Source: an uncultured Erwinia sp. (GTDB lineage Bacteria > Pseudomonadota > Gammaproteobacteria > Enterobacterales > Enterobacteriaceae). Taken from it: 64,000 nucleotides of DNA. The stretch lies in the NCBI GenBank assembly GCA_913775305.1, contig CAJYIY010000100.1:38121-102120 (forward strand), in the 5' to 3' direction. The notes beneath the pieces are model-generated. The model did not search any database. It had not been told where the DNA came from and saw only the letters and a program-made list of their open reading frames with translations. Each line of letters begins with the position of its first letter. Position 1 is the stretch's first letter. Made by a program: the position numbers and the translations under genes. Shown here in pieces: positions 41,695 through 49,851 of this stretch.

Positions 41695-43047
41695 TCAGGA
41701 TTTTTCATCGAGATAAAGAATGTCATCGCCTTTTTTATTACGACCAGCGGCAACGAAACAGAATAATGGGATGGTGAACATCATCATGACGATCCCCCAG
41801 AACATCGAATCCGTGCCTGAGCCAAGCAGGGCAAAGATGCTGTAAATCATGCCAATCACCACCATTACGCTGTAAAACATAAAGGAGGGTCCGCGATTCA
41901 TTTTTTTCGACATCATAATGATTGGCAGAGCGATTAACGCGTACATATATGGCAACAGGGAGGCGAAGACGGACATTAAAATGACCACTTCAAACTGTTT
42001 CGCCAGATTAGGTGAGGCGGTCATCATCAATACGGCGCTCATCAACACGCCGGTAAAAATCAGGCTCTTCATCGGAACATCATTTTTATTGACCTCGGCA
42101 AAGAACTGAGGGAACAGCCCCTGGCTGGCTCCTGCACGTGGGCCTTCAGACTGTAAAATCAGCCAGCCGGAAATTGAGCCAAAGCAGGCGATGATGCTGA
42201 GTGCGGACGCAATATTGCCTGCGGTTTCACCGAACATATAGCGGGCGGCATCGGCAAAAGGAGCAGAGGAGTTCACCAGCTCTGCGTGAGGAACCAGACC
42301 CATAATTACCGTACAGCTGCCGACATAGCAGACCGAGGCGATCAGCAAGCCCAACACCGTAGCTTTGGGCACTGTCCGTTCCGGGCAATCAACCTGGCCT
42401 GAAGAGACCACGGCAGATTCCACGCCAAGAAACCCCCATAGCGCAATGGACGCAGCGGAGATAATCGCCGAGCTGTCGCTTTTACCCGTACCGTTGTAGA
42501 CCTGACTGAACATTGCCGGATCGAACCAGAACCAGCCGACAACACCGATCCCCAACACCACAATCAGCATACAGCTGGCAGTAAAGGATTGAGCACGACC
42601 GGCTATGCGCGCGCCCAGACTACCGAGTGCGATAAAAGCCCAGAGGATCACAATAGCCATCACGCAGCCAATCGTTGGATCTTTGAGCTGCGGGAAGAAG
42701 TAGCTGAGATAGCCAATACCCGCAACCAGCAGGGCCACGTTGCCGATCCAGGCGCTAATCCAGTAGCAAACGGTGGTCTGAAATCCCACAAAAGGCCCGA
42801 AAGCATCGCTGGCGTAGGCGACAATCCCGCCGTTGCGCGGCGTCAACAGGCTGGTTTTGGCGAAGACCAGGGCAATGGCAATAACGCCGATAATGGTAAA
42901 CAGCCATCCCCACAGGGAGATGTAACCAATACCGGCGAGGTTGGTCGGCAACATAAATACACCGGACCCCATCATGTTCGAGGCGGTGACCAGTGTCAGG
43001 GCCACGACGCCCATTTTATGGGCGGATTTTGCGCTGATTTTATCCAT
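41695..43047 (-). CDS. histidine/histamine antiporter (APC family)
   Basis: 450-residue inner-membrane transporter with about 12 hydrophobic segments, related to CadB/PotE/AdiC-type exchangers (NMMGSGVFMLP near residue 25). Substrate is inferred from hdc 35 bases downstream: uptake of histidine and export of histamine. Start at 43047 (MDKISAKSAHKMG) after AGGAT; the longer frame to 43074 lacks a ribosome-binding site. First full gene of the operon, behind a short His-rich reading frame. Confidence 0.87.
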   Translation of the reverse strand: MDKISAKSAHKMGVVALTLVTASNMMGSGVFMLPTNLAGIGYISLWGWLFTIIGVIAIALVFAKTSLLTPRNGGIVAYASDAFGPFVGFQTTVCYWISAWIGNVALLVAGIGYLSYFFPQLKDPTIGCVMAIVILWAFIALGSLGARIAGRAQSFTASCMLIVVLGIGVVGWFWFDPAMFSQVYNGTGKSDSSAIISAASIALWGFLGVESAVVSSGQVDCPERTVPKATVLGLLIASVCYVGSCTVIMGLVPHAELVNSSAPFADAARYMFGETAGNIASALSIIACFGSISGWLILQSEGPRAGASQGLFPQFFAEVNKNDVPMKSLIFTGVLMSAVLMMTASPNLAKQFEVVILMSVFASLLPYMYALIALPIIMMSKKMNRGPSFMFYSVMVVIGMIYSIFALLGSGTDSMFWGIVMMMFTIPLFCFVAAGRNKKGDDILYLDEKS

Positions 43048-43117
43048 TTTAAATATCCTGTAACGTGGTGCCATTAATAATGAGAACGCGGCGTGAATTT
43101 AATGTCATGTCCGGAGT

Positions 43118-43234
43118 TTAAAATCGGAGAGGGTGGAAATGATGATGCAGATCATTTATTTTCACGCTTTGTTTTATTTCTCCTTGCCTGTGTGATTTTT
43201 CTTCTGAAAAAAATAAAAACTCGATCTGTCCCAT
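43118..43234 (-). CDS. possible His-rich leader peptide of the hdc operon
   Basis: 38-codon frame, ATG at 43234 preceded by AAGGA with a 10-base spacer, TAA at 43118-43120, 71 bases before the antiporter start. It contains His15 and, at codons 30-34, His-His-His-Phe-His (CAT CAT CAT TTC CAC): five His in 38. Such runs are the mark of amino-acid attenuators (the his operon leader has seven His). I do not see a classic terminator between it and the antiporter, so the mechanism could be Rho-based or translational. It could be chance; no relatives can be checked here. Confidence 0.45.
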   Translation of the reverse strand: MGQIEFLFFSEEKSHRQGEIKQSVKINDLHHHFHPLRF

Positions 43235-43310
43235 TTTTTATTTATCCTTTTTCAGCGTTCAGCGTTATAAAAAACGCGCGCGCAGGACAATCGGAGTGTT
43301 TTTTGTGCTC

Positions 43311-43340
43311 TTGACAAGGATTATAAAAAAGATGGATTAT
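43311..43340 (+). promoter_or_regulatory. divergent promoters between the hdc operon and the transposase-HisRS fusion
   Basis: Plus strand: TTGACA at 43311-43316 (perfect -35) and GATTAT at 43335-43340 (18-base spacer). Minus strand: TATAAT (plus 43320-43325) lies inside the same 30 bases, with only a weak -35. The region 43048-43421 is otherwise AT-rich. Overlap means one DNA-binding protein could switch both directions. Confidence 0.55.
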
Positions 43341-43421
43341 TTCTGTGTATAAGGATCGGGTGTAGTGTTTTAGGGCTCAGCATTATCAAATTAAAATTCC
43401 GAAATCAGATGGGAGCTACCC

Positions 43422-45341
43422 ATGTCCAGAACGTCAAGAGTTTATGTGCAGGGGTTGCCGCAGCTTATTCAGCTTAATGGCCATAACAGAGATATAGTTT
43501 TTCATGATGAGGAGGATTATTTAACTTTCCTTAACTGTTTAAGGAAGGCTGGCGAAATATTTGACTTCGCTTTACATGCGTGGACCCTGCTGCCACATCA
43601 GCTGATGATATTATTAACCCCGCAGACCAAAGAAGATTTGAGTCGGCTGGTTCAGCATATCGGCAGGAGTTATGTCCCCTGGTTTAACCAAAAATATCAT
43701 CGTAGCGGCAGCCTGTGGGAGGGGAGATATAACAGTTCACTGATTGAACCGGAGGCCTATCTTCTTATTGCGCAGAAATATGTTGATACGCGCTTTCGGG
43801 AGCGAAATACTACCGGGGACGATCCGCATTTATGGAGCAGTTATCGTCATAATATTGGCGAACAACTACAGCCAATGATTACGCCACATGAACAATATCT
43901 GCGGCTTGGCCATACCCCTGAAGAGCGCGCCAGACAGTATGCGCGTTTTATTCAGTCTCCCCTCAGCCCCTCTGTCGAAAAACGTCTGCAGGATTGTCTG
44001 AATCAAAATCGTCTGCTGGGAACGCCACAGTATTGCAGGCAGCTGGAAAGGCAGCTGCACAGATCGGTACAGCCAAGGCAGGCCGGGCGACCGCGCAAAT
44101 ATTTCCATAATCAGGTCACTGACTGGGTGTGGCTTGAGAATCAGGCTGCCTGTCTGCTGTCCCGTTACTGTTACCAGGAAGTGCGGTTGCCGCTGCTGGA
44201 AAACAAAGAGAATGAGGCCCTTTTTACCTCGCAATATCCGAAGTCCCCGCTGGCGGGGGATCACAGTGCTCTGCTGCGCGGAGAGGGAACGATGGGGTGT
44301 CTGCAGTTGATCAATCAGCATCCGCACCTGCAGTCCACCAGTAAGCTATGGTATCAGGGGGTGATGTTCAGAAGTGAGGAGAACCAGGGCGACCACATTG
44401 AGCAGTATCAGCAGCTTGGTGTTGAAGCCTTCGGCTATGCGGACGTTGATATCGAACTTGAACAGCTGGTGTTGCAGTATGATTTTTTCAAATCGCTGGG
44501 CCTGCGGGAGTACGTGGAATTAAAAATCAACAGCGTAGGGACACAGCAGGAGTTCGCGGCTTTCCGTGCGGCGCTACGGGCTTTTTATCAACCTTTCACC
44601 GTGGTTTTTGAACCGGACTGGATTACCTGTCTGGCTGTGCAGCCGGAAAAACTGCTGTCTTCTGACCATCCCCTGTTGGTTAAGCTACGATCCACCGCGC
44701 CGGAAATCAGCGATTTTCTCGGCACAGACTCACGCAGGCGGTTTGATTCCCTGCTGGAATCCCTGACTAAAGTCCATGTTCCCTTTGTCGTGGATCGGTG
44801 GCTCTGTCCCACCAATGCCTACTGTCATACCCATTTCGAATGGCACTGTCCGACGCTGGAGCACAGTCTGCTGTGTCGCGGCGGTCGCTATGACGACTGC
44901 GCCAGTAGCGTGATTGAAACGCCCGTTCGGGCCTGTGGTTTTGCGCTGATGTTGGATCCGATTATGCGGTTGCTGCGTCTGACCGATAAGCACCTGTTAA
45001 AGCAGCAGGTAACGGATGTCGTCATTATTCCGGGTTCTCCTGCGGCCAGTACTGAAGCGTTGAGTATTGGTCGTTCGCTCAGAAAAACATTTCCACAAAT
45101 GAGTATCGCCAGTGACTTTTCTCACATGCGGGTCAATGCCTGCGTGCGGAATGCCCGGCGGCAGGGTGGGCGGTTTATTATTGTGGTTCCTTCTGACGGG
45201 CCGACAACCGAGATCGCCCTTTACGATCGCGACAGTGGCCAGGAACAAAGAGTCAATATCGCAAAGGCGATTGGCATTCTGAGCCGCAGCCTCAATGCCC
45301 TGCCGGTTTACCGTGGAACTGAAAACGAACCATCTGGATAA
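43422..45341 (+). CDS. fusion of a catalytically dead REP-associated transposase (Y1/HUH) domain to a degenerate HisRS
   Basis: 639 residues. Residues 1-226 are a whole REP-associated tyrosine transposase (RAYT/IS200-like): RSGSLWEGRYNSSL, a Tyr at 120, LWSSYRHN, TPHEQYLRLG and the terminal GRPRK are all typical. The HUH motif, usually PNHVHLLLTP, is here PHQLMILLTP (58-67): both metal-binding His are replaced by Gln and Met. From about 228 the chain is HisRS-like. It keeps pieces of the histidine pocket (RGEGTMG, FRSE, QLGVEAFG) but has lost the ATP loop of motif 2, RGLDYY (now PTNAYC) and the motif 3 Arg (LMLDP). So neither half should be an enzyme. Divergent from the hdc operon; a histidine-responsive DNA-binding regulator is my inference. 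Confidence 0.85.
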   Translation: MSRTSRVYVQGLPQLIQLNGHNRDIVFHDEEDYLTFLNCLRKAGEIFDFALHAWTLLPHQLMILLTPQTKEDLSRLVQHIGRSYVPWFNQKYHRSGSLWEGRYNSSLIEPEAYLLIAQKYVDTRFRERNTTGDDPHLWSSYRHNIGEQLQPMITPHEQYLRLGHTPEERARQYARFIQSPLSPSVEKRLQDCLNQNRLLGTPQYCRQLERQLHRSVQPRQAGRPRKYFHNQVTDWVWLENQAACLLSRYCYQEVRLPLLENKENEALFTSQYPKSPLAGDHSALLRGEGTMGCLQLINQHPHLQSTSKLWYQGVMFRSEENQGDHIEQYQQLGVEAFGYADVDIELEQLVLQYDFFKSLGLREYVELKINSVGTQQEFAAFRAALRAFYQPFTVVFEPDWITCLAVQPEKLLSSDHPLLVKLRSTAPEISDFLGTDSRRRFDSLLESLTKVHVPFVVDRWLCPTNAYCHTHFEWHCPTLEHSLLCRGGRYDDCASSVIETPVRACGFALMLDPIMRLLRLTDKHLLKQQVTDVVIIPGSPAASTEALSIGRSLRKTFPQMSIASDFSHMRVNACVRNARRQGGRFIIVVPSDGPTTEIALYDRDSGQEQRVNIAKAIGILSRSLNALPVYRGTENEPSG

Positions 45342-45413
45342 TTTTGTGGGTGAATGTTAACTTTTTGTTTATTGCAAAATGAACCTGGTGGTACAATTTT
45401 AGCGTTAGTTGCG

Positions 45414-45458
45414 GGAGCTTATGGTCGCCAGGCAGCATTTGGCGGGAGTGTGAGCTCC
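45414..45458. repeat. two-step hairpin between the fusion gene and gcd
   Basis: GGAGCT/AGCTCC outer arms (45414-45419, 45453-45458) enclose CGCCA/TGGCG inner arms (45426-45430, 45440-45444). No T tract, so not a normal terminator. It could be a leader structure of gcd or a REP-like target; nothing else is seen in 45342-45618 apart from the gcd ribosome-binding site. Confidence 0.4.
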
Positions 45459-45618
45459 AGCGGTTAATACCGGACGGGCTGGTCCCGCGTAATATTGTTA
45501 ATAAAAATAAGATATCTTAAATCATTGTCGCTCGGCCTGTGAGCAGGATGGCAATCGCCGTAACCGGCGTCCTCTGCCAGCAATAGTGATATCTTATTCT
45601 CTCCAGGAGTGTTTCTGT

Positions 45619-48051
45619 ATGCCTCAAACAAATGCCGGCTCATCAAAAGGGCTGGGCTTGTGGTGTTTCCTGCTAGGGTTAGTTCTGCTGGCAGCGGGTC
45701 TGTTTTTCGTCATAGGTGGGGTCAAACTGATTTCACTCGGCGGTAGCTGGTACTTTACCATCGCGGGTGTGCTGACTGTTGTTTCAGCGATCCAGTTCTT
45801 CCGCCGCAAATCATCCGCCGTGCTGATTTTTGTCCTGGTCTTTATTGGTACGGTGATCTGGGCCATTCAGGATGCCGGCATTGATTTCTGGCCGCTGGTT
45901 TCCCGCCTGGTATTCTTTGGCGGGATGCTGCTGCTGGCGCTGCTGACCTATCCGGCACTGCGCAAGCGTGAGGGTAAACCCTCCGCCGCTAAGCTGTCCT
46001 ACGGACTAAGCGTGCTGACTGTAGCTGGCCTGCTGGTCACCGCATTTGAAATGTTTCAGCCGCATCCGCCGGTTGCCTCAGGCGGGCAGGAACTGCCGCT
46101 GGTGCCGGTTGATCAATCCACTGAGCAGAAAAACTGGGACAACTACGGCAACACAGCCGAAGGAAGTCGCTTTGTGGCACTGGACCAGATCACGCGTGAT
46201 AACGTGAAGGATCTGAAACCGGTCTGGACCTTCCACACCGGAGATATCCCGGAAAGCCCAACCGGCAACGGTGCTGAAGATCAGCAAACGCCGCTGCAGA
46301 TTGGCGATCGTCTTTATCTCTGTACCCCGCACAACAACGTGATTGCCGTCGATGCGGATACCGGTAAACAGATCTGGAAAACGGAAATCAACGCGCAGTC
46401 CCAGGTGTGGAACCGCTGCCGGGGTCTGGCTTACTTTGATGCCACTAAACCGCTGCAGCAGCCAACGGTGCCTGATTCAACACCGGTGACCGCGGTGACG
46501 CTGCCAGCCGGTGACACCTGTCAGCGTCGTCTGTTGATGAACACCATCGACGCACGTCTGGTGGCGATTAACGCCGATAACGGTGAAATGTGCCAGAACT
46601 TCGGTAATAAAGGTTTCGTTGACCTGAAAGCCGACCTGGGAAATGCCGCCGATCCTAAGTATCAGCTGACCTCAGCGCCAACGCTGGCGGGTACCACCGT
46701 TGTGGTGGGTGGCCGCGTTGCTGATAACGTGCAGACCGATATGCCTGGCGGCGTACTGCGTGGCTTTGACGTGGTTACGGGCGAAATGCGCTGGGCGTTT
46801 GACCCGGGTAATCCGGACCCAACGGCAACGCTGGAACCGGGTAAAACCTTCGTTCGCAGCACGCCAAACTCCTGGGCGCCGATGTCCTACGATCCGGCCA
46901 TGAACACCGTGTTCATTCCGATGGGTAGCTCATCCGTAGACCTGTGGGGCGCAAACCGTAATGCGCTTGATCATAAGTATGGCGCCTCAATCCTGGCGTT
47001 GGATGCGACGACCGGGAAAGAAAAGTGGGTGTATCAGACCGTCCATAACGATCTGTGGGATTTCGATATCCCAATGCAGCCAAGCCTGATCAACTTCCCG
47101 CAAAAAGACGGCAGCAGCAAACCGGCAGTGGTATTTGGCACCAAAGCGGGTCAGATCTTCGTGCTGGATCGCCTGACCGGGCAACCGCTGACCGAAGTGA
47201 AAGAGGTACCGGTTAAGCGAGGCAACATTCCTGACGAGCAGTATACGGCCACTCAACCGAAGTCTGTCGGCATGCCGCAGATCGGTGCGGATACCCTGAC
47301 CGAATCTGATATGTGGGGCGCCACGCCGTTCGATCAGCTGGCCTGCCGTATCAGCTTTAAATCCATGCGTTATGATGGTCTGTTCACTGTACCGGGCACC
47401 GACCTGTCCCTCAGCTTCCCGGGCTCACTGGGCGGTATGAACTGGGGAAGTCTGTCAACCGATCCGAATAACCATTACATCTTCGCTAACGATATGCGTC
47501 TTGGCCTGTGGGTACAAATGCTGCCGGCTAAAGCCACGGCTGGCCCGGCGAGCAACGGCGGTGAAGCGATTAACACCGGCATGGGCGCCGTACCGCTGAA
47601 AGGTACCCCGTATGCGGTGAACAAAAACCGCTTTATGTCACCGCTGGGTATCCCTTGCCAGAAACCGCCGTTCGGTACGCTGTCTGCTATCGACCTGAAA
47701 ACGCAGAAAGTTGTGTGGCAGGTGCCGGTGGGAACGGTGCAGGATACTGGTCCGTTTGGTATTAAGATGAAGGCGCAGATGCCGGTCGGGATGCCAACGC
47801 TGGGCGGTACGCTTGCCACTCAGGGCGGCCTGGTGTTTATCGCCGGTACTCAGGATTACTACCTGCGTGCTTTCGATACGTCAACCGGTAAAGAGGTGTG
47901 GAAAGCCCGCCTGCCCGTTGGTAGCCAGGGTGGACCATTAAGCTACAAATCGCCGAAAACCGGTAAGCAGTACATCCTGATTTCGGCGGGCGGTGCGCGT
48001 CAGTCTCCGGATCGCGGCGACTACGTCATTGCCTTTGCGCTGGATAAATAA
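45619..48051 (+). CDS. gcd: membrane-bound PQQ-dependent glucose dehydrogenase
   Basis: 810 residues: five membrane segments in the first ~150 and a periplasmic eight-blade quinoprotein propeller (repeats such as DADTGKQIWKTEIN, DATTGKEKWVYQTVHNDLWD). Oxidises glucose to gluconolactone and passes electrons to ubiquinone, given PQQ. Start at 45619, 10 bases after CAGGAG; a longer frame to 45586 precedes that site. In E. coli gcd lies elsewhere (next to hpt), so this copy may be relocated or second. PQQ synthesis genes are not in the window. Confidence 0.93.
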   Translation: MPQTNAGSSKGLGLWCFLLGLVLLAAGLFFVIGGVKLISLGGSWYFTIAGVLTVVSAIQFFRRKSSAVLIFVLVFIGTVIWAIQDAGIDFWPLVSRLVFFGGMLLLALLTYPALRKREGKPSAAKLSYGLSVLTVAGLLVTAFEMFQPHPPVASGGQELPLVPVDQSTEQKNWDNYGNTAEGSRFVALDQITRDNVKDLKPVWTFHTGDIPESPTGNGAEDQQTPLQIGDRLYLCTPHNNVIAVDADTGKQIWKTEINAQSQVWNRCRGLAYFDATKPLQQPTVPDSTPVTAVTLPAGDTCQRRLLMNTIDARLVAINADNGEMCQNFGNKGFVDLKADLGNAADPKYQLTSAPTLAGTTVVVGGRVADNVQTDMPGGVLRGFDVVTGEMRWAFDPGNPDPTATLEPGKTFVRSTPNSWAPMSYDPAMNTVFIPMGSSSVDLWGANRNALDHKYGASILALDATTGKEKWVYQTVHNDLWDFDIPMQPSLINFPQKDGSSKPAVVFGTKAGQIFVLDRLTGQPLTEVKEVPVKRGNIPDEQYTATQPKSVGMPQIGADTLTESDMWGATPFDQLACRISFKSMRYDGLFTVPGTDLSLSFPGSLGGMNWGSLSTDPNNHYIFANDMRLGLWVQMLPAKATAGPASNGGEAINTGMGAVPLKGTPYAVNKNRFMSPLGIPCQKPPFGTLSAIDLKTQKVVWQVPVGTVQDTGPFGIKMKAQMPVGMPTLGGTLATQGGLVFIAGTQDYYLRAFDTSTGKEVWKARLPVGSQGGPLSYKSPKTGKQYILISAGGARQSPDRGDYVIAFALDK

Positions 48052-48132
48052 GCCTGTGGCGTTACCGGACTGAGCGTCCGGTAATCTGGCGTTCCCTTCT
48101 GTAAAGCCTGATATCGACAGGCTGATAAAAGT

Positions 48133-48165
48133 AAAACCGCCATTTCTGAGAGATGGCGGTTAATG
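48133..48165 (+). terminator. hairpin after gcd
   Basis: AACCGCCAT/ATGGCGGTT stem with a TTCTGAGAG loop; weak T tract. A second stem TTACCGGAC/GTCCGGTAA (48062-48084) directly follows the stop codon. Either could end the gcd transcript. Confidence 0.55.
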
Positions 48166-48229
48166 AGATGGTCCCCACCACCCTGTGAGCGGTACGCTGA
48201 CAGGGTGTTTCTTTATGGAGAAGACCATC

Positions 48230-48404
48230 ATGCAAAACGTTACGCTTATTGGTATCGATCCCGGCAAGCATTCCTTCCACGTGCATTGCCAGGATATATC
48301 AGGTAAGGCTCTGCTATGTAAAAAATTCTCCCGCTCAAGATGGAGTTTTTAGCGGGACCTCCATCAGCAACGGTTGTGATGAAAGCCTGCGCCGGTGCGC
48401 ATTG
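48230..48404 (+). pseudogene. IS110-family (IS1111 group) transposase, 5' fragment
   Basis: MQNVTLIGIDPGKHSFHVHC is the typical start of IS1111-type DEDD transposases. The frame breaks near 48340 (one base missing) and resumes as PPSATVVMKACAGAH before the sequence changes abruptly at about 48405. Only about 58 of ~340 residues remain. The preceding CACCCTGTGAGCGGTACGCTGACAGGGTG may be part of the element's end. Confidence 0.85.
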
Positions 48405-48441
48405 GGCACACCACGATTTACACCTGAACTTAAGGAAGGTA
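48405..48441 (+). repeat. fragment of IS3-type orfA start
   Basis: About 35 bases here (GCACACCACGATTTACACCT onward) repeat the start of the orfA at 55622 with two mismatches. The fragment is joined directly to the IS110 remnant, a scar of nested insertion and deletion. Confidence 0.8.
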
Positions 48442-48461
48442 ATTCTGTCTCACCTAACTGA

Positions 48462-48575
48462 GCCGTTGGCGAGTCGGCGCCTGTTTATGCCAAGGTATCA
48501 ACCAGTCACCAGAAGCTGATGTTTCAGGTGGCAGAGCTGGAAAATGTCGGTGTGTGTGAAGAGTTGACGATGTGA
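48462..48575 (+). pseudogene. 3' tail of an unrecognised gene ahead of the DUF4225 gene
   Basis: An open stretch reads AVGESAPVYAKVSTSHQKLM to a TGA at about 48573-48575, just before the ribosome-binding site of the next gene. It looks like the C-terminus of a protein that once stood upstream in the same operon; the 5' part is replaced by IS debris. Not identified. Confidence 0.4.
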
Positions 48576-48593
48576 CATACAGGGAGAACACGA

Positions 48594-49406
48594 ATGGATG
48601 CTGCACTGCTTGATATGATGCGTTCTGGCGGAAGAAATAAAGCCTGGGCGGAAACTATGGTCAATCTTGAGGCCAGAAAGCTGATTAATACGGCGAACAG
48701 GCTGTCAGCTTTTTATCTCAGCGACAGCCTGACCCGAATGAAGTTCGTTCAGGAAATACAGGCGGTTGTTGAAGAGCAATTTGCGGCTGCACGGCGGGCA
48801 GAATCAGACGAAGAGTGCATGGCGTGCATCAGAAATCTCAGAGCCGAGACAGAAAACCTTGAGGAACAGGGACGGATGCTGCGTACAAAAGCAGCGAAAC
48901 TTTATGCCAGGGTGGAGTTTGTTCGAGAAAATAATAAAATTGTCGGCTACGTCATTTCTGCTGTGAATGTCGTGCTTTCGGGAGCAGAGATAGCTTTAGG
49001 AGCAACGCTACTTGCCAGCGCTAATCCATTAGGTATGCTGGCCGGAGCAATACTCGTTGTGGATGGATTAAATGGCCTAAGCAAAGAATTTAGCCATCAA
49101 AGACATCATGATTCTACATCTGAAGGATTTGCTGCTAATGCAGCTATGTCTACGGCTGAATTCATGGGGTTCAGTCCTAAAAGTGGATTAGGCGTGTATA
49201 AATCAATCACACTTGCTGCTAATGCTTACAGCATTTTTGGTTTAATAAGGAAGCCTGGAACCTGGAGGTTATTTCGCTATATACCAGTCGATTATTACAG
49301 AAAAGTCAGTACGTTAAGTCGCCCAAAACTAACCATGAAAATAGTTGGATACGGCGTGAAGGCTAAAGTTATTTTTGATCTGATGACAATTACTGATCGC
49401 CCTTAA
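48594..49406 (+). CDS. DUF4225-family protein, likely toxin-like
   Basis: 270 residues, recognised from memory as the enterobacterial DUF4225 family (WAETMVNLEARKLINTANRL, VQEIQAVVEEQF, SRPKLTMKIVGYGVKAKVIF). An N-terminal helical, partly coiled region is followed by a Gly/Ala-rich hydrophobic hairpin (about 120-155), which could enter a membrane. AGGGAGA ribosome-binding site. It converges on, and overlaps by 17 bases, a small membrane-protein gene, and the same pair recurs at 56796-57330. The pairing suggests toxin and immunity, but biochemical function is not established. Confidence 0.72.
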   Translation: MDAALLDMMRSGGRNKAWAETMVNLEARKLINTANRLSAFYLSDSLTRMKFVQEIQAVVEEQFAAARRAESDEECMACIRNLRAETENLEEQGRMLRTKAAKLYARVEFVRENNKIVGYVISAVNVVLSGAEIALGATLLASANPLGMLAGAILVVDGLNGLSKEFSHQRHHDSTSEGFAANAAMSTAEFMGFSPKSGLGVYKSITLAANAYSIFGLIRKPGTWRLFRYIPVDYYRKVSTLSRPKLTMKIVGYGVKAKVIFDLMTITDRP

Positions 49407-49719
49407 TCCTGGAGGCATATTGTTTATACCGCCATGCTTTAAATGCAAGTTTGGCGGGCGTCAAATACCAGATAAAAGGTAATCCTACAATCAACGAAAA
49501 AGCCAGGGAGAGAATGTTATCTTCTGTCGATAAAACAGATGTGAAAATCAGGGTTACGAAAGCAACAATAGTTATCCACTTAGCTACATTAAATCGTTTT
49601 GCTAAATCCTGAATCACTTCATCAAGAGTCCCCCCGAAATTTTCAATATTACTATGAATTTTCTGAATATCTGTATGACTGAAGCCAGACTTCAACAGTG
49701 CTTTTTCGCTCACTCTCAT
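49390..49719 (-). CDS. small two-helix membrane protein, putative immunity partner (copy 1)
   Basis: 109 residues with a soluble N-terminal ~43 residues (KALLKSGFSHTDIQKI) and two hydrophobic segments (about 46-64 and 68-88), then a basic tail. Clear paralogue of the protein at 57016-57330. Tail-to-tail with the DUF4225 gene in both copies. Immunity role is inferred from this repeated pairing only. Confidence 0.65.
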   Translation of the reverse strand: MRVSEKALLKSGFSHTDIQKIHSNIENFGGTLDEVIQDLAKRFNVAKWITIVAFVTLIFTSVLSTEDNILSLAFSLIVGLPFIWYLTPAKLAFKAWRYKQYASRIKGDQ

Positions 49720-49851
49720 GGATTTTTATCCTTAAAATTCACCAGAACATCACAGGTAAGTTTACCCAAATTTAGGCGATAAATCACCACATACAGATCC
49801 AACTTTGATTTTTATTATTTTCCTTTTAAAATATTAATTTATATCGTTAGC

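Noticed and set aside
43090..43160. Second short minus-strand frame MICIIISTLSDFKLRT overlapping the His-rich leader
   Set aside because: Contains no His and has no ribosome-binding site; overlaps the better supported leader in another frame.
43093..43314. 73-codon plus-strand frame in the hdc/fusion intergenic region
   Set aside because: No good ribosome-binding site; it is the complement of the His-rich leader and promoter DNA.
43422..45341. Active REP/IS200-type transposon at the fusion gene
   Set aside because: Both HUH histidines are replaced, no IS200-like ends were found around it and the frame is fused to a HisRS fold, so it is better read as a domesticated protein.
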